DNA from: Apteryx mantelli
Taxonomy: Eukaryota > Chordata > Aves > Apterygiformes > Apterygidae
Assembly (NCBI RefSeq): GCF_036417845.1
Contig: NC_089981.1
Coordinates: 38,012,668 to 38,076,667, forward strand
Reading direction: 5' to 3'
DNA: 64,000 nt
The notes below the pieces were generated by a model. The model ran no database searches. It saw nothing but the letters and a program-made list of their open reading frames with translations, and was not told the DNA's origin. Below, piece after piece: positions 36,710 through 50,484 of the stretch. Position 1 is the first letter of the stretch. Each line of letters begins with the position of its first letter. Both the position numbers and the translations under genes were made by a program.

Positions 36710-39540
36710 AAAACATGAATCTGTCAATTACATGTTTTTTAGAATGTAGGCCAATGGGACAGATACTTTTGAAGGGGCAGGAAGAACTGGTTTCTGCTGT
36801 CTGTGTCTTCAGAAAAGTGATGTCCTGATGAAAGGATGAAGAGAAAGATGGCAGTCAGAATTATGAGATAGTGGAAGGCACATGACTTTTAATATCTTCT
36901 GCACCAACCCCAGGGCCAGGCACTTCCAGTAGCATGCCTTTGTGGCTCTGGTAGTTGATGAGATATCTGATTTTATGTCTATGCTCACTGGCTGTTTCTT
37001 TAGACATGCTTTCTTTGGCGTACGTCTCAGACCGAATATAGCAACTTCCAAATTTTCAATCCCTGCTAAATGTCTCCCACCACACCTACATTTAAAAGTG
37101 TGCAGGATCTAGCTAGCTAATTTGTTCCTAGACAGTTAAACTACTTTACATGAGCTCCAGACCACAAAGTAGATTTAACATACCATTTTAAGAATATGAC
37201 CAGTGTTGTATAGCAGGACATGTCTGTATCTGTCTCAGAGCGATAATCTAATTGGAGGTCATCCTTTGTGTAACCCTGCTAACATTTTAGGTTATTTTGG
37301 GAAACCCTGTGGCCCAAGTACTATGGAATGTAGTTAGGAAAAACAGTGTTTTCTCAAATATTTCAGATGTGGAATATTTATTTTGTAGCCAGAGAATCTT
37401 GTTTTGTTGCCAAGCAACTGACCATGAGCAGGATCAACTGCCAACTGTACTTGAAAAGAGGAAAAAACCCAGTTACCTCTCCTCAGTCTGCATGTGATCA
37501 TACGAGCATTTACAATGCAGGGAGGACTAATTTTAAAATAAAATCTGTGCTACAGGATTCCCTGTTCATAGCCTCTGGTCAATAATACCTTTCCCCTCCA
37601 CCTTCCCCCAGGTTGTATGTAATCACCATTAGTAACCAACAGAAGAAACCACTAACACTGTTGCAGGAAAACAGGCCACTTTCAGAAGCCTTTCATTTTG
37701 AAGTTTGCTTCTCCAGAGCCCTCAATAATTGAGTCTGGTCTTTAGCTCTTTGCTGAGCTTCTGGTCCAATATCAGGGCAAGGTCCTTGGGTAAATCTCAG
37801 ATTTCTGCTTAGATTATTTTATTGACTTGATAACTTGAGCAAGCCTCCATTGCACGAGTCTATTGAGTGAAAAGTAGCTACTTGGGGAGTTGTCTGTTTT
37901 TATAGAAGCTTGTGTGTTATATACTGGACTTAACTTGAGAAAAGTGAATAGAGTCATTCTGAATTAACCTCAATGTTACTGAGATTCATTCCCTGCAGCG
38001 GTTACGCCTGTAATGAATGCTTCCACCTCTGCTTCTGGACTGGGGCTTTAATCGGTCAAAATGATGGACTGCCCGGTGCTCCTTTGGGAAGATACCCACC
38101 AGGGCAAACAGGAAAAGGGGAAAAATAATGTAGTTTAGTAAGAATTAGGCTTGTATCTAAGTCTTACAAAGAAGCGCGTCTAGAAACTATAAGAACATAC
38201 AGGACAGACCTGTGAAATCTGAGAGTTTGAGAGGAGTCTCAGTGAAATTTTGGAGCTCTTGGTGCAATATATGTGTACTGCTTCTCATAGCATGAATCTT
38301 TCTCGGTTTCTCAGATCCATGAAATACGTGTTTATCTGCACCTCCAGTTTGTATTAGTTTATCTGTTCTTTGGTGCGCGTATGGTGTACTGCCATGCTTC
38401 ACTGCCTACTTTGGAGATGATTGCTTGGATTTCTGCTGGGAGAGCACAGATATCAAATTCTTGCATTCTTTCAAGCACAAAAGGAGCTTGTCTGTGAGGC
38501 TGCTGTTCAGTCTCCTAAAGCTTCCTCTCCAACCTTGCCTCTTCTTTCCACCTTGCCTTCCTGCATGTCCGTTGACCTCACTAAGCTGTCAAGGCTCCAC
38601 ATGATGGCATTGCCTACACTGTGTGTCATCACCTTGTGCAGTTTGATCTTCAGCTGCTGGTGGAGATTGACTGTATGTGCACATACTAGTTTGGTTAATT
38701 TTTGTGGCCACAGATTATTTTTAAATTATAAAGTTACATGAAGTGTTTTAGTGGCTCTTGTGGATTAAATGCAAAGTTGAAGTAGTGGATCACTTCAAAA
38801 TCACTCTCTATTTCAGGTTTACTTCAATGAAAATTATTATCTTTCTTCAACAAGACAAGAAAAGATATACTGAACATGAAGATAAAGATGCTTAATGTAT
38901 TCCTGGTGTTTTGAGAGGAATCAATCTCCTTCCAGTTTTCCCCATTATATTTTTCTCCAGTTAAGAGTATGTGTAACTTGTGTGCTGATGAGTCTGATAT
39001 TTTTATTAACATAGTTTTATTTGGGAAAACTTTTTAGGTTTCAGGCTGGATTCCAAAAATTTTTAGTTATTCCAAATGTAGGTTTTCATCATAAAAAATG
39101 GCTAAATTTACTATTGGTGCAAGCTAGTGCATGTATGTCAGTGATGAATTCAGTTTCTCTCATGTAAGTGTTACTGTAGTATTATTGGCAAGAAGATAAG
39201 ATCATCAGTCCATAATGACCCCTGAAATGTATAACTTTTTGATACAATTACATGCACAAATGCATATATACAATTTACAGGCTGTGACATAGGTTGGACA
39301 GCTTGTGATAATTTTTTTTTATTATATTACTTTGAAAAGTTTCCAAAGAGCAGTGTTGAGCCCTGTGAGATCTCCTAAATATAATGATAATTTTTGTGAC
39401 AGTAGTCACTATGTGACTCAGACCAGCAATCCTCTATGTTAAGTCCTCCATACATATATGTATGTGAAAAAAAGAAAACAATATGCATTTAATAGTATTT
39501 TTGTTGGAGTATCTCATGCTCTGAAAACATTAGATGCTGA
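36710..39540. other. Non-coding stretch, nothing recognised
   Basis: No firm gene or repeat. A perfect palindrome CATACATATATGTATG lies at 39449-39464, in AT-rich sequence where such runs are common. Confidence 0.45.
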
Positions 39541-39544
39541 TGTA

Positions 39545-39910
39545 TGAGCTGCAGTGATGCTGAAGTTTATAGCCTCCAATGAGTACTACAATGGAGTCGG
39601 CTTCTTTGCTCTTTGCTAGTGAATTATACACGGACTTGCCCAGTGGCCTGCAATACAACTCAGATGAGTAGTTACCAAGAGAGAGAAGAGAAAATAAGGA
39701 AATGCCTTCCTTTCCTTTGAGCCTTGTCGCTCTGCAGCAGCGCAGCTCAGGATCGGCAGCTCTACGTGCAGGAAACAAGCTGTGACTGTGCAAATCAAAC
39801 TGGGAAGGGAAGCAAGGTGAGCTGAAAGGACTCATAAAGATGTGAGAGTTGTTTGGCTCCGGATGGTGGCCAGAGACTTTCAAAAAGCCTTCTTCACCGG
39901 CAAATACTGA
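39545..39910. promoter_or_regulatory. Candidate conserved non-coding element
   Basis: High-complexity block with clustered CpGs at about 39725-39765 and the TGCAAATCAA word near 39788 (POU-like). A 117-codon minus frame and a second minus frame overlap it, neither with a recognised domain nor clear splice support. Texture-based call. Confidence 0.3.
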
Positions 39911-40009
39911 GTTGTCAAATTCAGAACGTGGAAAAGTTGCTATAAAACTTTTTTTTGGAAAGATTTCTTTGTTTCCAACCTAGAATTTATGCTCAGAAGG
40001 AGTGCCTCA

Positions 40010-40105
40010 GGACTCCAGGGTGGTTAGTGCACTCCCCCGTGCAGCCACCTGGGATTTGGCAGACCCAAGTCCCGATCTCTACTACTCCATCTTGCTCAAG
40101 TGAGA
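40010..40105 (+). repeat. tRNA-headed SINE fragment
   Basis: GGTTAGTGCACTCCCCCGTG, then CACCTGGGATTTGGCAGACC, then CAAGTCCCGATCTC follow the order of tRNA-derived SINE heads ('GGTTAGAGCACTCACCTGGGATGTGGGAGACCCAGGTTCAAGTCC'). TTAGTGCACTC sits in the A-box position and GACCCAAGTCCC in the B-box position. The body and tail are not recognisable. Confidence 0.5.
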
Positions 40106-40109
40106 GATT

Positions 40110-41970
40110 GATACCTGACACTACCCAAGGTGAGTCCCTTACTTGTGAATTTTTAGCCATGTTGAAGTCTATCACTCTCTCTTAATCAAAAATTTGAAAG
40201 ACTATATATGGTGTAAAAGGATGATTTTTTCTTTTAAATATTAACCTTTTGTTAACAGAACTGGAGCAGTGGTTCCTGCCCAGTTCTCTCTTGGGCGCTA
40301 CTTGGGAAGTGTATCTCCTTGAGATACCTCACAAGCTGAGATTAATGCCGCAGTCCAGTCTTGTGTGTGGAAAGAAGGGAGCCTCCCTTGAATATTTTTG
40401 TTTCCTTGTCAGTTCTTCAAGTTACATTGATGTCATTTAGAGACCGGCTAGAAATCTGTGTCAGTTCTTATGCAAGTAATAGCTTGTTGCAGTCCTCATG
40501 TGAGCAACGTCAGTGAAAAAGATGATCTTATCTATTGTCAGTTATTTCCTGACATTTACTTAATCAGCAGAAATCATAATATAACACAGGCTGTATTTTA
40601 GGTAGCTACGTATACCAGCTATGAATAGCCTCCCACAACAGTATTGTGTTGCTGATGGTAGTAGAATTATTTCTGATCCAGAACAGGAAGTATTTCTAGA
40701 AGGATGGAATATTCCTTCCTTTCATTCAATTCTTTTTCTAATATGGGAGATAGAATTTCCCAGATTAATTTAAAATGTTGACATATCTATGGTATGTACT
40801 AAATATCAAAATTTTGGGTAAGCCATTTTACATCTTGACCTCAATAGTATAAGTATGTGAAGAATTTGGACCTTTACTTGGTATCTAATAAGTAAAGAAC
40901 CTGTTTGCTCTATTTGCATGGACCTTAGAACTAAATGAACGCTAAAGAAAACATAACAATATTTTTAATAACATTCACGATATTTCAGTGCATTTCCTGC
41001 AAACATTGGTTCACCAGCAAAACCAGCAGGAATCTTACAAATAATCTGCAGATTGTGGTTGCCTAAAGATTCAGCTTGAAAATACAATTCAGCCGTTTTG
41101 CAATCCTTCCTGCAAGCATCATGTAGTTGTGTGAAGAGGGAACAGAGGCAATACTGATTTTGCTGTCTAGTCACATAACAAGCATAACAGCTGATGAAGG
41201 TTCCAGTTTAGTGTTTTGCTGCACACCCACAGTCAGAAATATGTTTGCGCGTATTTTTTATTAGGTAGTTCGAATTACAGGCATGATAGGTTTTGTAAGA
41301 TGGGGGACTGTGTACTCCCTCTTTTGATCACAAAAGGTATTAAATACATTATCAGCTGAAGTTTCCTTCCCCAACTCTAGTATGTGCACAATATAGTGGC
41401 TGTGGTATATTACATGCTATTTTGTTTGAAAACCTTTTGTACCCTGCACTCTGTACGTGCTGTGGCTGCTCAGAAGGTCATTATTAGTCATCCTGGCCCT
41501 GGTTCTTGGCTATGCTTTAGTTAGTTTGCACTGGTCTACTGAATCTATACAGTGAAAGTTTATCTATGAACAAGGAAATCCTTTGCTGTCACACTGTTGC
41601 CATAACAGTTCCTGTGCTACATAGGATGCAAAACTATAAGCAAAGGAGTATGGTCAAAACATCCCAACAATGCCCGAAAACTGCAATAGCCCTCAGTCAC
41701 TGACAGCTGATGTAAAGCAGAGCAGCTCTGAACATGCTCCACTTTTTGCTGGGGTTTGACCTGGCAGATAGTCAGTCTCATGGTCTGGGGAGCCCTGGTT
41801 GTGTCTACCTACCTTGGCCCCACTCTGGGCTCTGTTTGTACAGTTCGGACACTGCTGAGAGCCTGGCTCAGTGAGTACATGCTGGCTAAGCTGAGACTCA
41901 TTTTCTGAGTGCTCATGTGTGTTGCATGAACATTGCTTAGGCTGGGGGCTGTGATGAATATATGTATAAG
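40110..41970. other. Non-coding stretch, nothing recognised
   Basis: Short frames only. The region 41750-41930 is GC-richer, with a domain-free 108-codon minus frame ending at 42019. Confidence 0.45.
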
Positions 41971-41976
41971 CTACAG

Positions 41977-41999
41977 CTGGCAAGCGCGCAGCTTGCCAG
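41977..41999. other. Perfect 9-bp hairpin
   Basis: CTGGCAAGC and GCTTGCCAG are exact inverted copies around a GCGCA loop with two CpGs. It is too short for a microRNA precursor. It could be a protein-binding dyad or chance. Confidence 0.85.
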
Positions 42000-42004
42000 A
42001 AGAA

Positions 42005-44930
42005 ATATAAGTGAGTCAAGTACTAGAAATGTGCTTTCAGACTTCTCATGGTTTGCAAATATTACTAAACACATGTTTTATAATAAAACTTACTGGTGCA
42101 CCTCATGCAAAAACAATATTAAATCATGTATCTGCTGAAGCTCTACTGTTTTTTTCCAGGATTGGAAAGTACCTAACCGTTTTTATTTTCCATAAAAGAT
42201 AGTGTTCAAGGGTAGCAATAGTCCATTAACAGACATTTGCAGTTACTTGTTCTGCCCCGTTCTCACTTTTTTGCCCCTTCTTCTGAGGTGCGAAAATGGG
42301 CTATGCAGCCTTAATGGTTACCTGTGGAATAGTTAGAGCAAAGTGTAATATTCTGAGCCTCCACTTTCCCAAGGCTTCCTGAAGGAGTTTCTGTTTATCA
42401 TTCAGCTTGCACTGCCTGTATTGGGTTACACTAGGAATGCGGAAAGCTATATGGGAAAATCTGTCAGGCTGTGAAAAGATCTTAGGCTTTGAAATTTTAT
42501 GGTCCATGCTTGCTAATGCACATTCCATATTTCAGAGTGTCTGGCTGCCCTCAGTCCTTGTAAGGATGTGACGTACATCGTAGAGCATACGTGTATGTTT
42601 GTTACAAGCATGACTGAACTGATAAGCAAGGCCACAGACCTAGGGAGTCACAGGGAGAGGAAATCCCACCAGGGGATAAATTATAGTGACACCTGCTTGT
42701 GTTGGTACAGTTAAGGGCCAGTCACCATTTACAAAACATGATCTCTAATGTGGTTAAGAATATCAGTATAACTCTTCCACAAAAGACTTCCAGTAAAATC
42801 CAAATTCAAGAGTGGGGCCTGTATTTTTCCTAAATACAAATCATTATGAAAGACTGATCTACAGGTTAGATCTTCAGCTGCTATAAATCAATCTTATATT
42901 CAAAAGAGGATCTGGTTTAATCTATTTCAGCAGGACCTGAATTTGCAAGTTATCGAGCCCCGTTAATAGGACTTTGGTCACGTCTTGAGTATGTTCAGCT
43001 TCGCGTCTGAAACTACAGTGCAAGTAATGTGTGCTTTGTAAAATAAAACAAAAAATTCCATTTGCTCATGAAACTACCCTTGCACATACAAGATACTGTT
43101 TGAACAGTTTCAAGAACCTAAAACTGTGAACTCTACTGAAGAGGCTTTTTTCCTTATTTTTAACTTTGATTTGTTATGTAGAGTTACCTACATGTCCTGG
43201 TAAGATAATTTAAAAAAAAACACACAAACCCCCCAAAATCAACAACTTAGGAAATGGAAGGAAGTTCCCAGTTAGAAAGCTGCAACAGAGCATAATCGTT
43301 AAAATGTTTTCCTCTTTTTCCCTGTCTGCTGAATGTACCTATCAAGCTGGTCAGCTTCCCTAACTATCCACTTAAAAGATGGGATTTGCTGGATGTACAG
43401 AGGGCTAACAAATTGGATTATTTATGTGTGTGCTTATGGAGAGGGAGGTATGAATTCCAAAACTGGAGGAGTTTGTGTACACAGTCAAGTCTGTTAGTGT
43501 TTCTAGAAAGAAGGCGACTCCAGGTTTGGGAATGCAACATAGAGGCAAAGTCAGTCCCTCGCCTAGGCAGATCTAAAGCCATTTTAAGATTTTATGTATT
43601 AAAACCAAGATGGTGAATTCCACTCAGAGGGCAATTAGTAGCTATTCCACGTACTTTCAGTGTCTTGTGGTTTTAGAGAGATATCAACTTAATAAGCATT
43701 CCTCCATATATGCGTAGAAGATCAGTTTGCGTATTGGATGAAATTCTGTGACCTGGCTTATGAAGATCAGACCATATTATCATAATTTGATTGGGAAATT
43801 AATGACCATATATTTATTGCATACTCTGGCTTCTTTTTCGGTAGCTCCCTATTTTAAACAGCAGTACTTTAGAAGTTACTACGTTTTCTTCACCCAGAAA
43901 AAAAAATTTGATCCTTGGCAGCTGCTGCCCCCATTAGAAGTCATGGCATAGAATAAAACTGTGATCCTTGTGAAGGACCATGGATTTCACCCATGTTGCC
44001 TGGGTAGGTATGGGCCAGTTTGAATCCCCAGCAACACCTAAGCTGAAGCATATAGGTTCATGGGTTACGTTAAGGGGTGATGGATTAGGGACACCTTTCT
44101 CTGACATTTGTGGGGTTTTTTTGGGCTTATATCCAGACCTTAGTGTTATTCAAACCTCATACTTTTTGTTTAAAATATGAAGCAAATACATTGTGAAACT
44201 GATATATTTCCAAATAATTTTGTCATCAGGCAATTAAAATATCATGTGCTATAAACATCTCTAAGACTCTATGGATGGGAAAGTTGCCAGTTTCACAAGT
44301 CACATTGCCTTCAAAAGTACAATGAATGTACAGTACTCTGAATAGTCTGGAAAGAAAAGTCATTTTCCAGCTCTTAAAATCTTTTTTTAGCTTTTCGCAG
44401 TGCTCTGAAGTCAAATTCTGATGATTCTAAGGGCAGAACCGTTAAGCACCAATGATTTGTCAGTACTGGCACATTTAAATTCCGAACAACATACATGAAG
44501 CCATGCTTAATATTTTAATTGCATATACAAAATGCTTTTAAAGAAAAGCTAGCTAGAAAATGTGTGCCTCTTATAAAGGCTGTTAATTATCTTCATTATA
44601 TTAAAAAAAAAATTCAAGTAATTTGTACCTTTTTTTACTTCATTGGTGCTGTTTTGGCTAAGAATGTGACCATGTAGACTAGGAATTTAAAAGAGGTCTG
44701 TAAGATTTGACTCTTAAATTCAAGCGTAAGCATCAAATTATCTTCCTTGACTTTGAAAACTACGTCTCACATTGGCTTGAACAAATTGGTTTCAATTTAT
44801 AAAGCATTAAAAAGCATCTCTTGAAGTAATCTGTTAGCTTTAACAGAAAAGGTTTTGAGCCCCGTGCCATAGAAATTTAGTTAGAGGTCTGAACGTGAAG
44901 TGATTAATTTCAGGCATCTTGTTTTATTAT
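42005..44930. other. AT-rich non-coding stretch, nothing recognised
   Basis: A CpG-keeping word group lies at about 42955-43015. An A-rich/C-rich patch lies at 43211-43238. No gene or clear repeat. Confidence 0.45.
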
Positions 44931-44935
44931 TAGTC

Positions 44936-45020
44936 GATTGTCTCTGTGCCTCAGCTTACCTAATTGCAGGATGAAGACAATATTGTTGTGCCTCGCACAA
45001 GGTGTGAAGTTTGGTGCTGC
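44936..45020 (+). repeat. MIR-like SINE fragment
   Basis: TCTCTGTGCCTCAGCTTACC, then GGATGAAGACAATATTGTTG and GCCTCGCACAAGGTGTGAAG parallel the MIR core and 3' half ('TCTCTGTGCCTCAGTTTCCCC..AAATGGGGATAATAAT..CCTCACAGGGTTGTTGTGAGG'). Confidence 0.5.
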
Positions 45021-45024
45021 TTCT

Positions 45025-46155
45025 ATAGACAAGGAAGAAAGACGCGTTGAGAACGCTAGCGTCGCATGGGGAGAGCTGGGTCCTGCTCCCTGCCTCACCA
45101 CTGCTGTCCTGGGGGCTTCTAGAGGAGTCATGTAGGCTCAGAGCCACAAGAGTATTTAGGCATTTCTTTCACAATGAAAGTAAAAGGAGCTCTGTTTTTC
45201 ATCGGTCTGACTCCAGTTCTTTCTGCATCTCTGTTCTCACGTGTAAAGTAAAGCTAATAGCCACTTTCTAGGCAGGACATACGTATGAATAAATATGCTG
45301 AAGACTGACAGTTTCAATAAAGGAAAGGAGCCAGGGCAGTGAAATTTAGTGAATTAGAAATGCTATTTTTCAAATCAGCGTAGTAGCATAGGCCTCACTG
45401 ACTGACTGATGTTCCTAAATCTCTAAGGTAATCTAGAAACATGCCCCCTGAAGGTGGACTGAGACCCTTAAGAGAAAGGCATAATATAACTTTATTCTTC
45501 GCTTTATCAGTTTAGCACTAGAATATTTCAACAGGGTGCATTAATTAATAAGCCACTAAAAATAAATATTGCATATTCCCTGAAAATTGTGATAATGAAG
45601 ATCTTCAATGTAATATATTTGGAAAAAAAAACATTCTAGAGCTTGTAATCATTAGCTGAAAAGAAGAAAAAACAACATGACAATGTTAATGACCGGTTCC
45701 AAAGTAATGAAAATTCCTTTAGTCTATTGTTGCTCTTTAGGAATAGGAATTCCAAGGGGAAAACCCCAGACGAGTGCTAACAATTGGAAAATTTTACCTA
45801 AACAATTAAGATAGTAATATAATTATTTGGGAAGAACAGCAGACCATGCATGCTTTGTGCTGGCGTTCTAAATATATGCATCATTTACATTGGATAATGT
45901 GCTGGTGACCAGTTGACCCTGTAGAAGGCTATCTCAGCATAGGAAACTTTAAATAGTCTCTTTCTTCCATCAGTACAACCAGGGAAACAGAAACCAAGAC
46001 TGTGCCTTGATCAGTTGTGCCCCAGTGCAGTCCTGTGGCTGCTGTTTGCTTGGGAAATTGAGTTTTGCTGGCATAAAGGTGAGGGCAAAATGCTGTTATG
46101 TGTCCCAATATTTTGGCAGCAAAACGTAAATTTTCCTGTGCTGTGGAGAAGCAAC
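45025..46155. other. Non-coding stretch
   Basis: Just right of the MIR piece there is a small CpG cluster with the palindrome ACGCTAGCGT at 45053-45062. Otherwise AT-rich sequence without features. Confidence 0.45.
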
Positions 46156-46162
46156 GAGCCTT

Positions 46163-46255
46163 TTCTGTCCACTCCTGTAAATCAGTACATCTCCAATAAC
46201 ACCGAACCAGTTGCACGTATTTATGCCAGGTGCAAATCTGTCCCACAGTCATATC
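46163..46255. repeat. Palindromic MITE relic ('TTTACACCAG' type)
   Basis: CCTGTAAATCAGTACATCTC, an AACACCGAACCAG word, then TATTTATGCCAGGTGCAAAT and CTGTCCC follow the order of a widespread old sauropsid MITE ('GGTGTAAATCAGTGTAACTCC...TTTACACCAGCTGAGAATCTGGCCC'). One terminal end is recognisable; the other is lost. Confidence 0.45.
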
Positions 46256-46264
46256 CATATAAAT

Positions 46265-48935
46265 GGATCCCATGGCTTTCCTAATTTAGGGGACTGATAT
46301 TATTCGGATGAAGACTTAACCTGAGTGCCTGAGCCGGTGACTTGGTGGAAGTGTTAGGTACCCGTAGGCATTTGCCATTTTCTATTTTATAGGTTGTGTG
46401 TGCATAGAGACACTGTCTTGTTGGGAGAGGTGCTCTCAGATGATAGAGGGGTCACAAAATGGGATATTTTGATAACTACAGTACTGCAGAAAAGGGACTT
46501 CAATACAATTTTGGAGGGTTCCTTTAGTAAAATATATATATGTATTTAAAATGTTAGTATTTTCAGACACATAAAGAACAACTTCATCATTTTCTAATGA
46601 AGAAAAGAGGATATTTATGCAGAGGCACCTTTTTGTCTCATTTATATTAACTAATCTCTCCTTTTACTTTGTTTTAGAAGTGTGAAAGAATCCTTTTAAA
46701 TGAGGGTATATTGAACACTACTGCCACTAGTGCCACATTGCACTTCCAGGATGGCATGAGGAGGAGGCAGGTAATTATGGATGTATGTGGAAAGTGTTAT
46801 TAACCATTGCATTCTGAACTGCCATTCTGTGTAAGTTCACACCTGAATTTTTGCAGGGATTCATATCTGGAGAAAGAAAGCAGTAAGTCCTTCTTTTCTG
46901 ATGTTCACTAATGTGGTATATAAATATGACTTGAAGCAATGAGCGTAAGATTTCACTGCAAGCACTGAGGGAATAATGGATGGGAATTAGCAAAAGAATA
47001 GCGGGAATGAATGAGGATATCTAATCAATGTTTATTCGCTTTGAAAGATGATCTCTTTGACTGAGGCTTGGAGGTACTAAATAGCTAATGGCTGATACAA
47101 ATGGTTGTAGATAGGGTAGATGGCCTCAAGATTGATGGCTGACTGTTGTTGGTCTAGCTTTTTAATCCAGGCTTCTGCTGGAATGCAAAGTTCCTAGCTT
47201 GAGATCAATTATACAAGGACATAAGAAGAAAAGATAGCCATGGTATTTGTCTGCTTCTCAAACTACCCAAGAGGCGAAACCATTTTTGCTTGCAGTGACA
47301 TGCCTGTTAATGCCAGGCAATGTAATGCTTTCTTATTACAATGATTTGCTTGCAGTTAAAAGTAAAAACTTTTCTGAAACACTACAGTTTCTTGTACTTT
47401 TCAAAGAATTATGAGTATGTTGTCTACACCGATAAAATGGGGAGTTGAGATGTCACTATAACAACGCAGAAGGTGCCTGAGTCACTTGGCATAGGCAGCA
47501 TGCCTGTAGGTGTGCTGTTAATCTAAATTCATTTAATCACACTGCAGAAATACCAGAATTCACCCAGAATACAACAGAGGACCAAAGCAGAATTATATAA
47601 TAACAAGCAGAGATGGGCCTGCATCAATTGCTAGTACTGAATTAGGAGAAATTTTCATCTGTGTTCATATCTGAAACATACAGCTTGTCTTCATTGCTGT
47701 TAATACGGCAGAGGCTGGTGCAAGGAACGGAGCATTGGATAATGTAAGAAATCTAAACTTTCAGGTGTGTTTCCAAGCTGCAAGACATACTTAGATAATC
47801 ACCATGAAGCAGTTGTCTCATGTGTAAAAGATTCTTTACAATAACACTTGTTAAACTTGCTTTGATTTTTCCATTAACTAAATACCGGTGGAGAGGTATA
47901 TGAACATGGAAGGCTGAGAAAAAGATAGAGCTGTAACATTTTAAAGGTAATTTTAAAAAATAGTAACTCTAAAAGAATGTGTGCTGTTATTTTTATTTGC
48001 TTTAAGTTTCTGGTTGTTCCTGTAGTATACAGAGCATAAAAAATAGGATAAATGTTCTGTGCACAACTGCATGCAGCTAATTTTGAAATGTGATTTAACT
48101 GCTCCTTGACAGCTCTTTGCTTATTGGATATCATCCTATAAAGGAGAGAAAGACATTTCTACTCAGGTGAAGGGTGAAACAGCAAATTGCAGACAATTAA
48201 TGCTGCTGATGTTATTTAAGATGACATGAGTGGCAATTGGTACAAATATGATTTTGAGTTTCCATACAAGGAAAAGATATTAACTGAATAACTTAAAGAC
48301 AACACTAAAAGTCAGTAGATGATTCACAATTAGAAAAGGGAACTAAATTAACTGAACACATGAATTGTTAACTACTTGGTCAATTTTAGTTAAAATGAAT
48401 GAAAATGCTGATTGCTAATTTTTAATGAAAGCTTCCATCCAAATGTTGAACACTGTGACTCCCCACACTTCTGTATTCAACCAGCTCTGGGTGTAATTCT
48501 GTACAAACAGAGGACTAAATTTTTAAATATGAAATTAGAAGAAAATGTTTATTTTTGTCACTTCTTTACAGCTACTGAAGAGCTTTCTAATCCAGCAGAA
48601 AACTGATGTTTTTTCTGTTTTTCTGCTCCTCATTGTGCCCTATTAAGTCACAGGAATAGTCATCTTTGGAGAGTGTAGCAATTACACCTGACGGCTACAT
48701 GTATAGCTTTGAGGGTATCCTTGCCCTCTTCTTGGAAAGAAAGACACCAGCTACTTTCTCTGTCCTCTCTGCCTCATAGTGGTTCCTTAATTCATAAATT
48801 TCAACTATAAGACAAGACATCCTGTGTGATTTCAGCAAGTCCATATGGTTCTCGAATGCTTTTCCCAAGGTAAGGATTAGAGAACATCAAATGCCGTTTG
48901 AGGGAGAGAGGAAATCTCATGTAATGCTTTTGTTC
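46265..48935. other. AT-rich non-coding stretch, nothing recognised
   Basis: Short TA-rich runs and domain-free frames only. Confidence 0.5.
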
Positions 48936-48939
48936 TGCT

Positions 48940-49370
48940 AACATCTATGTAAAGAGCTGCCTGGGAGTTTTGGAATGGAATCTGTCATCGCCATAATCCC
49001 GTTCTGGAAAATCGTGATGGAGACAGCACAGGGAGTGATGTCATTGACTGTCTGACACAATCGTTGCCCGCAGCAAACTCATCTCCTTACCAAACTTTCC
49101 TTTGTCTCTGACATTCAAATGCCCAATTGGCAAGATTATTGGTGTTGCCTCATCTTTTTTTTTTTTCTTTCTTCTTTTTCCACAGCTGTGTCAAAATTCA
49201 AAACACAGATATGCAAGAAATAGGCTAATACAGAAGAGGGTCTGTTCAAAGCTCTCTGCAGGCTTCAGAGGAATTTTTGTGCACGCTGCTTTCAGTATCA
49301 TGTGCAGGAAATTCTTCTTTGGTCTGTACAATGCAATAAACAAACCTCCTGTGTATTAGCTTTAGCTTTT
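48940..49370. promoter_or_regulatory. Candidate conserved non-coding element or exon-flanking region
   Basis: 48950-49100 is complex and CpG-keeping, with words such as CATCGCCATAATCCCG and AATCGTTGCCCGCAG. At 49158-49186 a long pyrimidine tract ends TCTTTTTCCACAG, a strong acceptor sequence, but no good donor follows nearby. A domain-free 85-codon frame crosses it. It may be an enhancer-like element next to an acceptor of a terminal exon, or chance. Confidence 0.25.
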
Positions 49371-49374
49371 AGCA

Positions 49375-50390
49375 CTTCTCTCTCAGTCTATGATGAGTGG
49401 TAGAACTGTAAGAAAGAAGTGTTTTGCTTTGTAAGGCTTCTGGCCTACTGTTCTCACGTATACCCATTTGTCCAGCAGCTATTACGATGTAGGGCAATGG
49501 TAGTTGTGTGACATAATGCAAAAATGCTATCTATATATTGTGCATAAGTAATTGAGTGAAACAATTAGATTTTATTATGCTTCCTGCCTTTTATAATTGA
49601 TCCATCAGTGGTGAGAAACATTGTAATCTACAAGACTGGATGTGAGATGGCAGCCTGTATTGTAATTCTGTGTTAAATGTGGATTGCCTTTTGTCCTGGG
49701 TAAGTTATATATTGTGTATGTGCACCTTTGTTTGTAAGGTAGTGTTGCCATGTTTCTTGAATTAATGGTGTTTATATTTAGACATCTTTAGACATGTGCT
49801 GAATTGTTGTTTTAAAGATACTGACTTTACTTGTCCTCTTCTATAACATAGTGTCTTATTTTTAGAGATGGTCATCACCAAGAATCATATGATTTTGATT
49901 ATGGCTATGAGTGCTCAGTATTGTTGAAATTAAGCTCACAGAGATTGTGTTTCAGTGTATCAAGGATATACCTTATTCACATAATTACTGCTTAAGCATC
50001 ATCCATGTAAGAACCTCCAAAGTGTTAAGGCTATACTTAAAATGTGGTATCTGCTTGTGTTTTTCGGCTTTTATGTCAGCCTGCGTGTCCTGGTTGCATC
50101 CCAGTTCCATGTCTGGGTAAGACCCAAACATTTCTCCATTCCCTTTTTCCTGCTGCCATCCTGCTTTTCACAGGACTGAGAGCTGATTGGAAGAGCAGTG
50201 GCATGCTCAAGCCAAGTTCCTGATGTGGACAACTGGAGATGAGCAGATCCCAGCACACGTCAGGGAGTCAGTAAGCTGCTCCACTACTGTGGATGTAGAC
50301 TGGGGACCCCTCTCCCTCCCCCACAAGAGAGGGAGGTAAGACTAATTTATTATGCCAGTTCAGCAGTCTGAAAGCTTTTGAAGGAACCTG
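49375..50390. other. Non-coding stretch, nothing recognised
   Basis: No recognisable gene. 50080-50270 is GC-richer, with two overlapping minus frames lacking domains. Confidence 0.45.
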
Positions 50391-50397
50391 TCCGATA

Positions 50398-50482
50398 TTT
50401 GGCAGTGAATCAGTAACAGACTTGGGTGGATTTGGCAGGGATCAAAGCCCGTTCTTCACGCTAGCCAAATGCTATCTCTTCC
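50398..50482 (-). repeat. MIR-like SINE fragment (weak)
   Basis: GGCAGTGAATCAGTAACAGA, then GGATTTGGCAGGGATCAAAG and CACGCTAGCCAAATGCTATC resemble the antisense 5' half of MIR-type SINEs ('AGCTAGTAAGTGGCAGAGCCGGGATTCGAACC...TGCTCT..CCACT'). Confidence 0.35.
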
Positions 50483-50484
50483 AT

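Noticed and set aside
39449-39464. Perfect palindrome CATACATATATGTATG
   Set aside because: Low-complexity TA-rich sequence in which such palindromes arise often by slippage.
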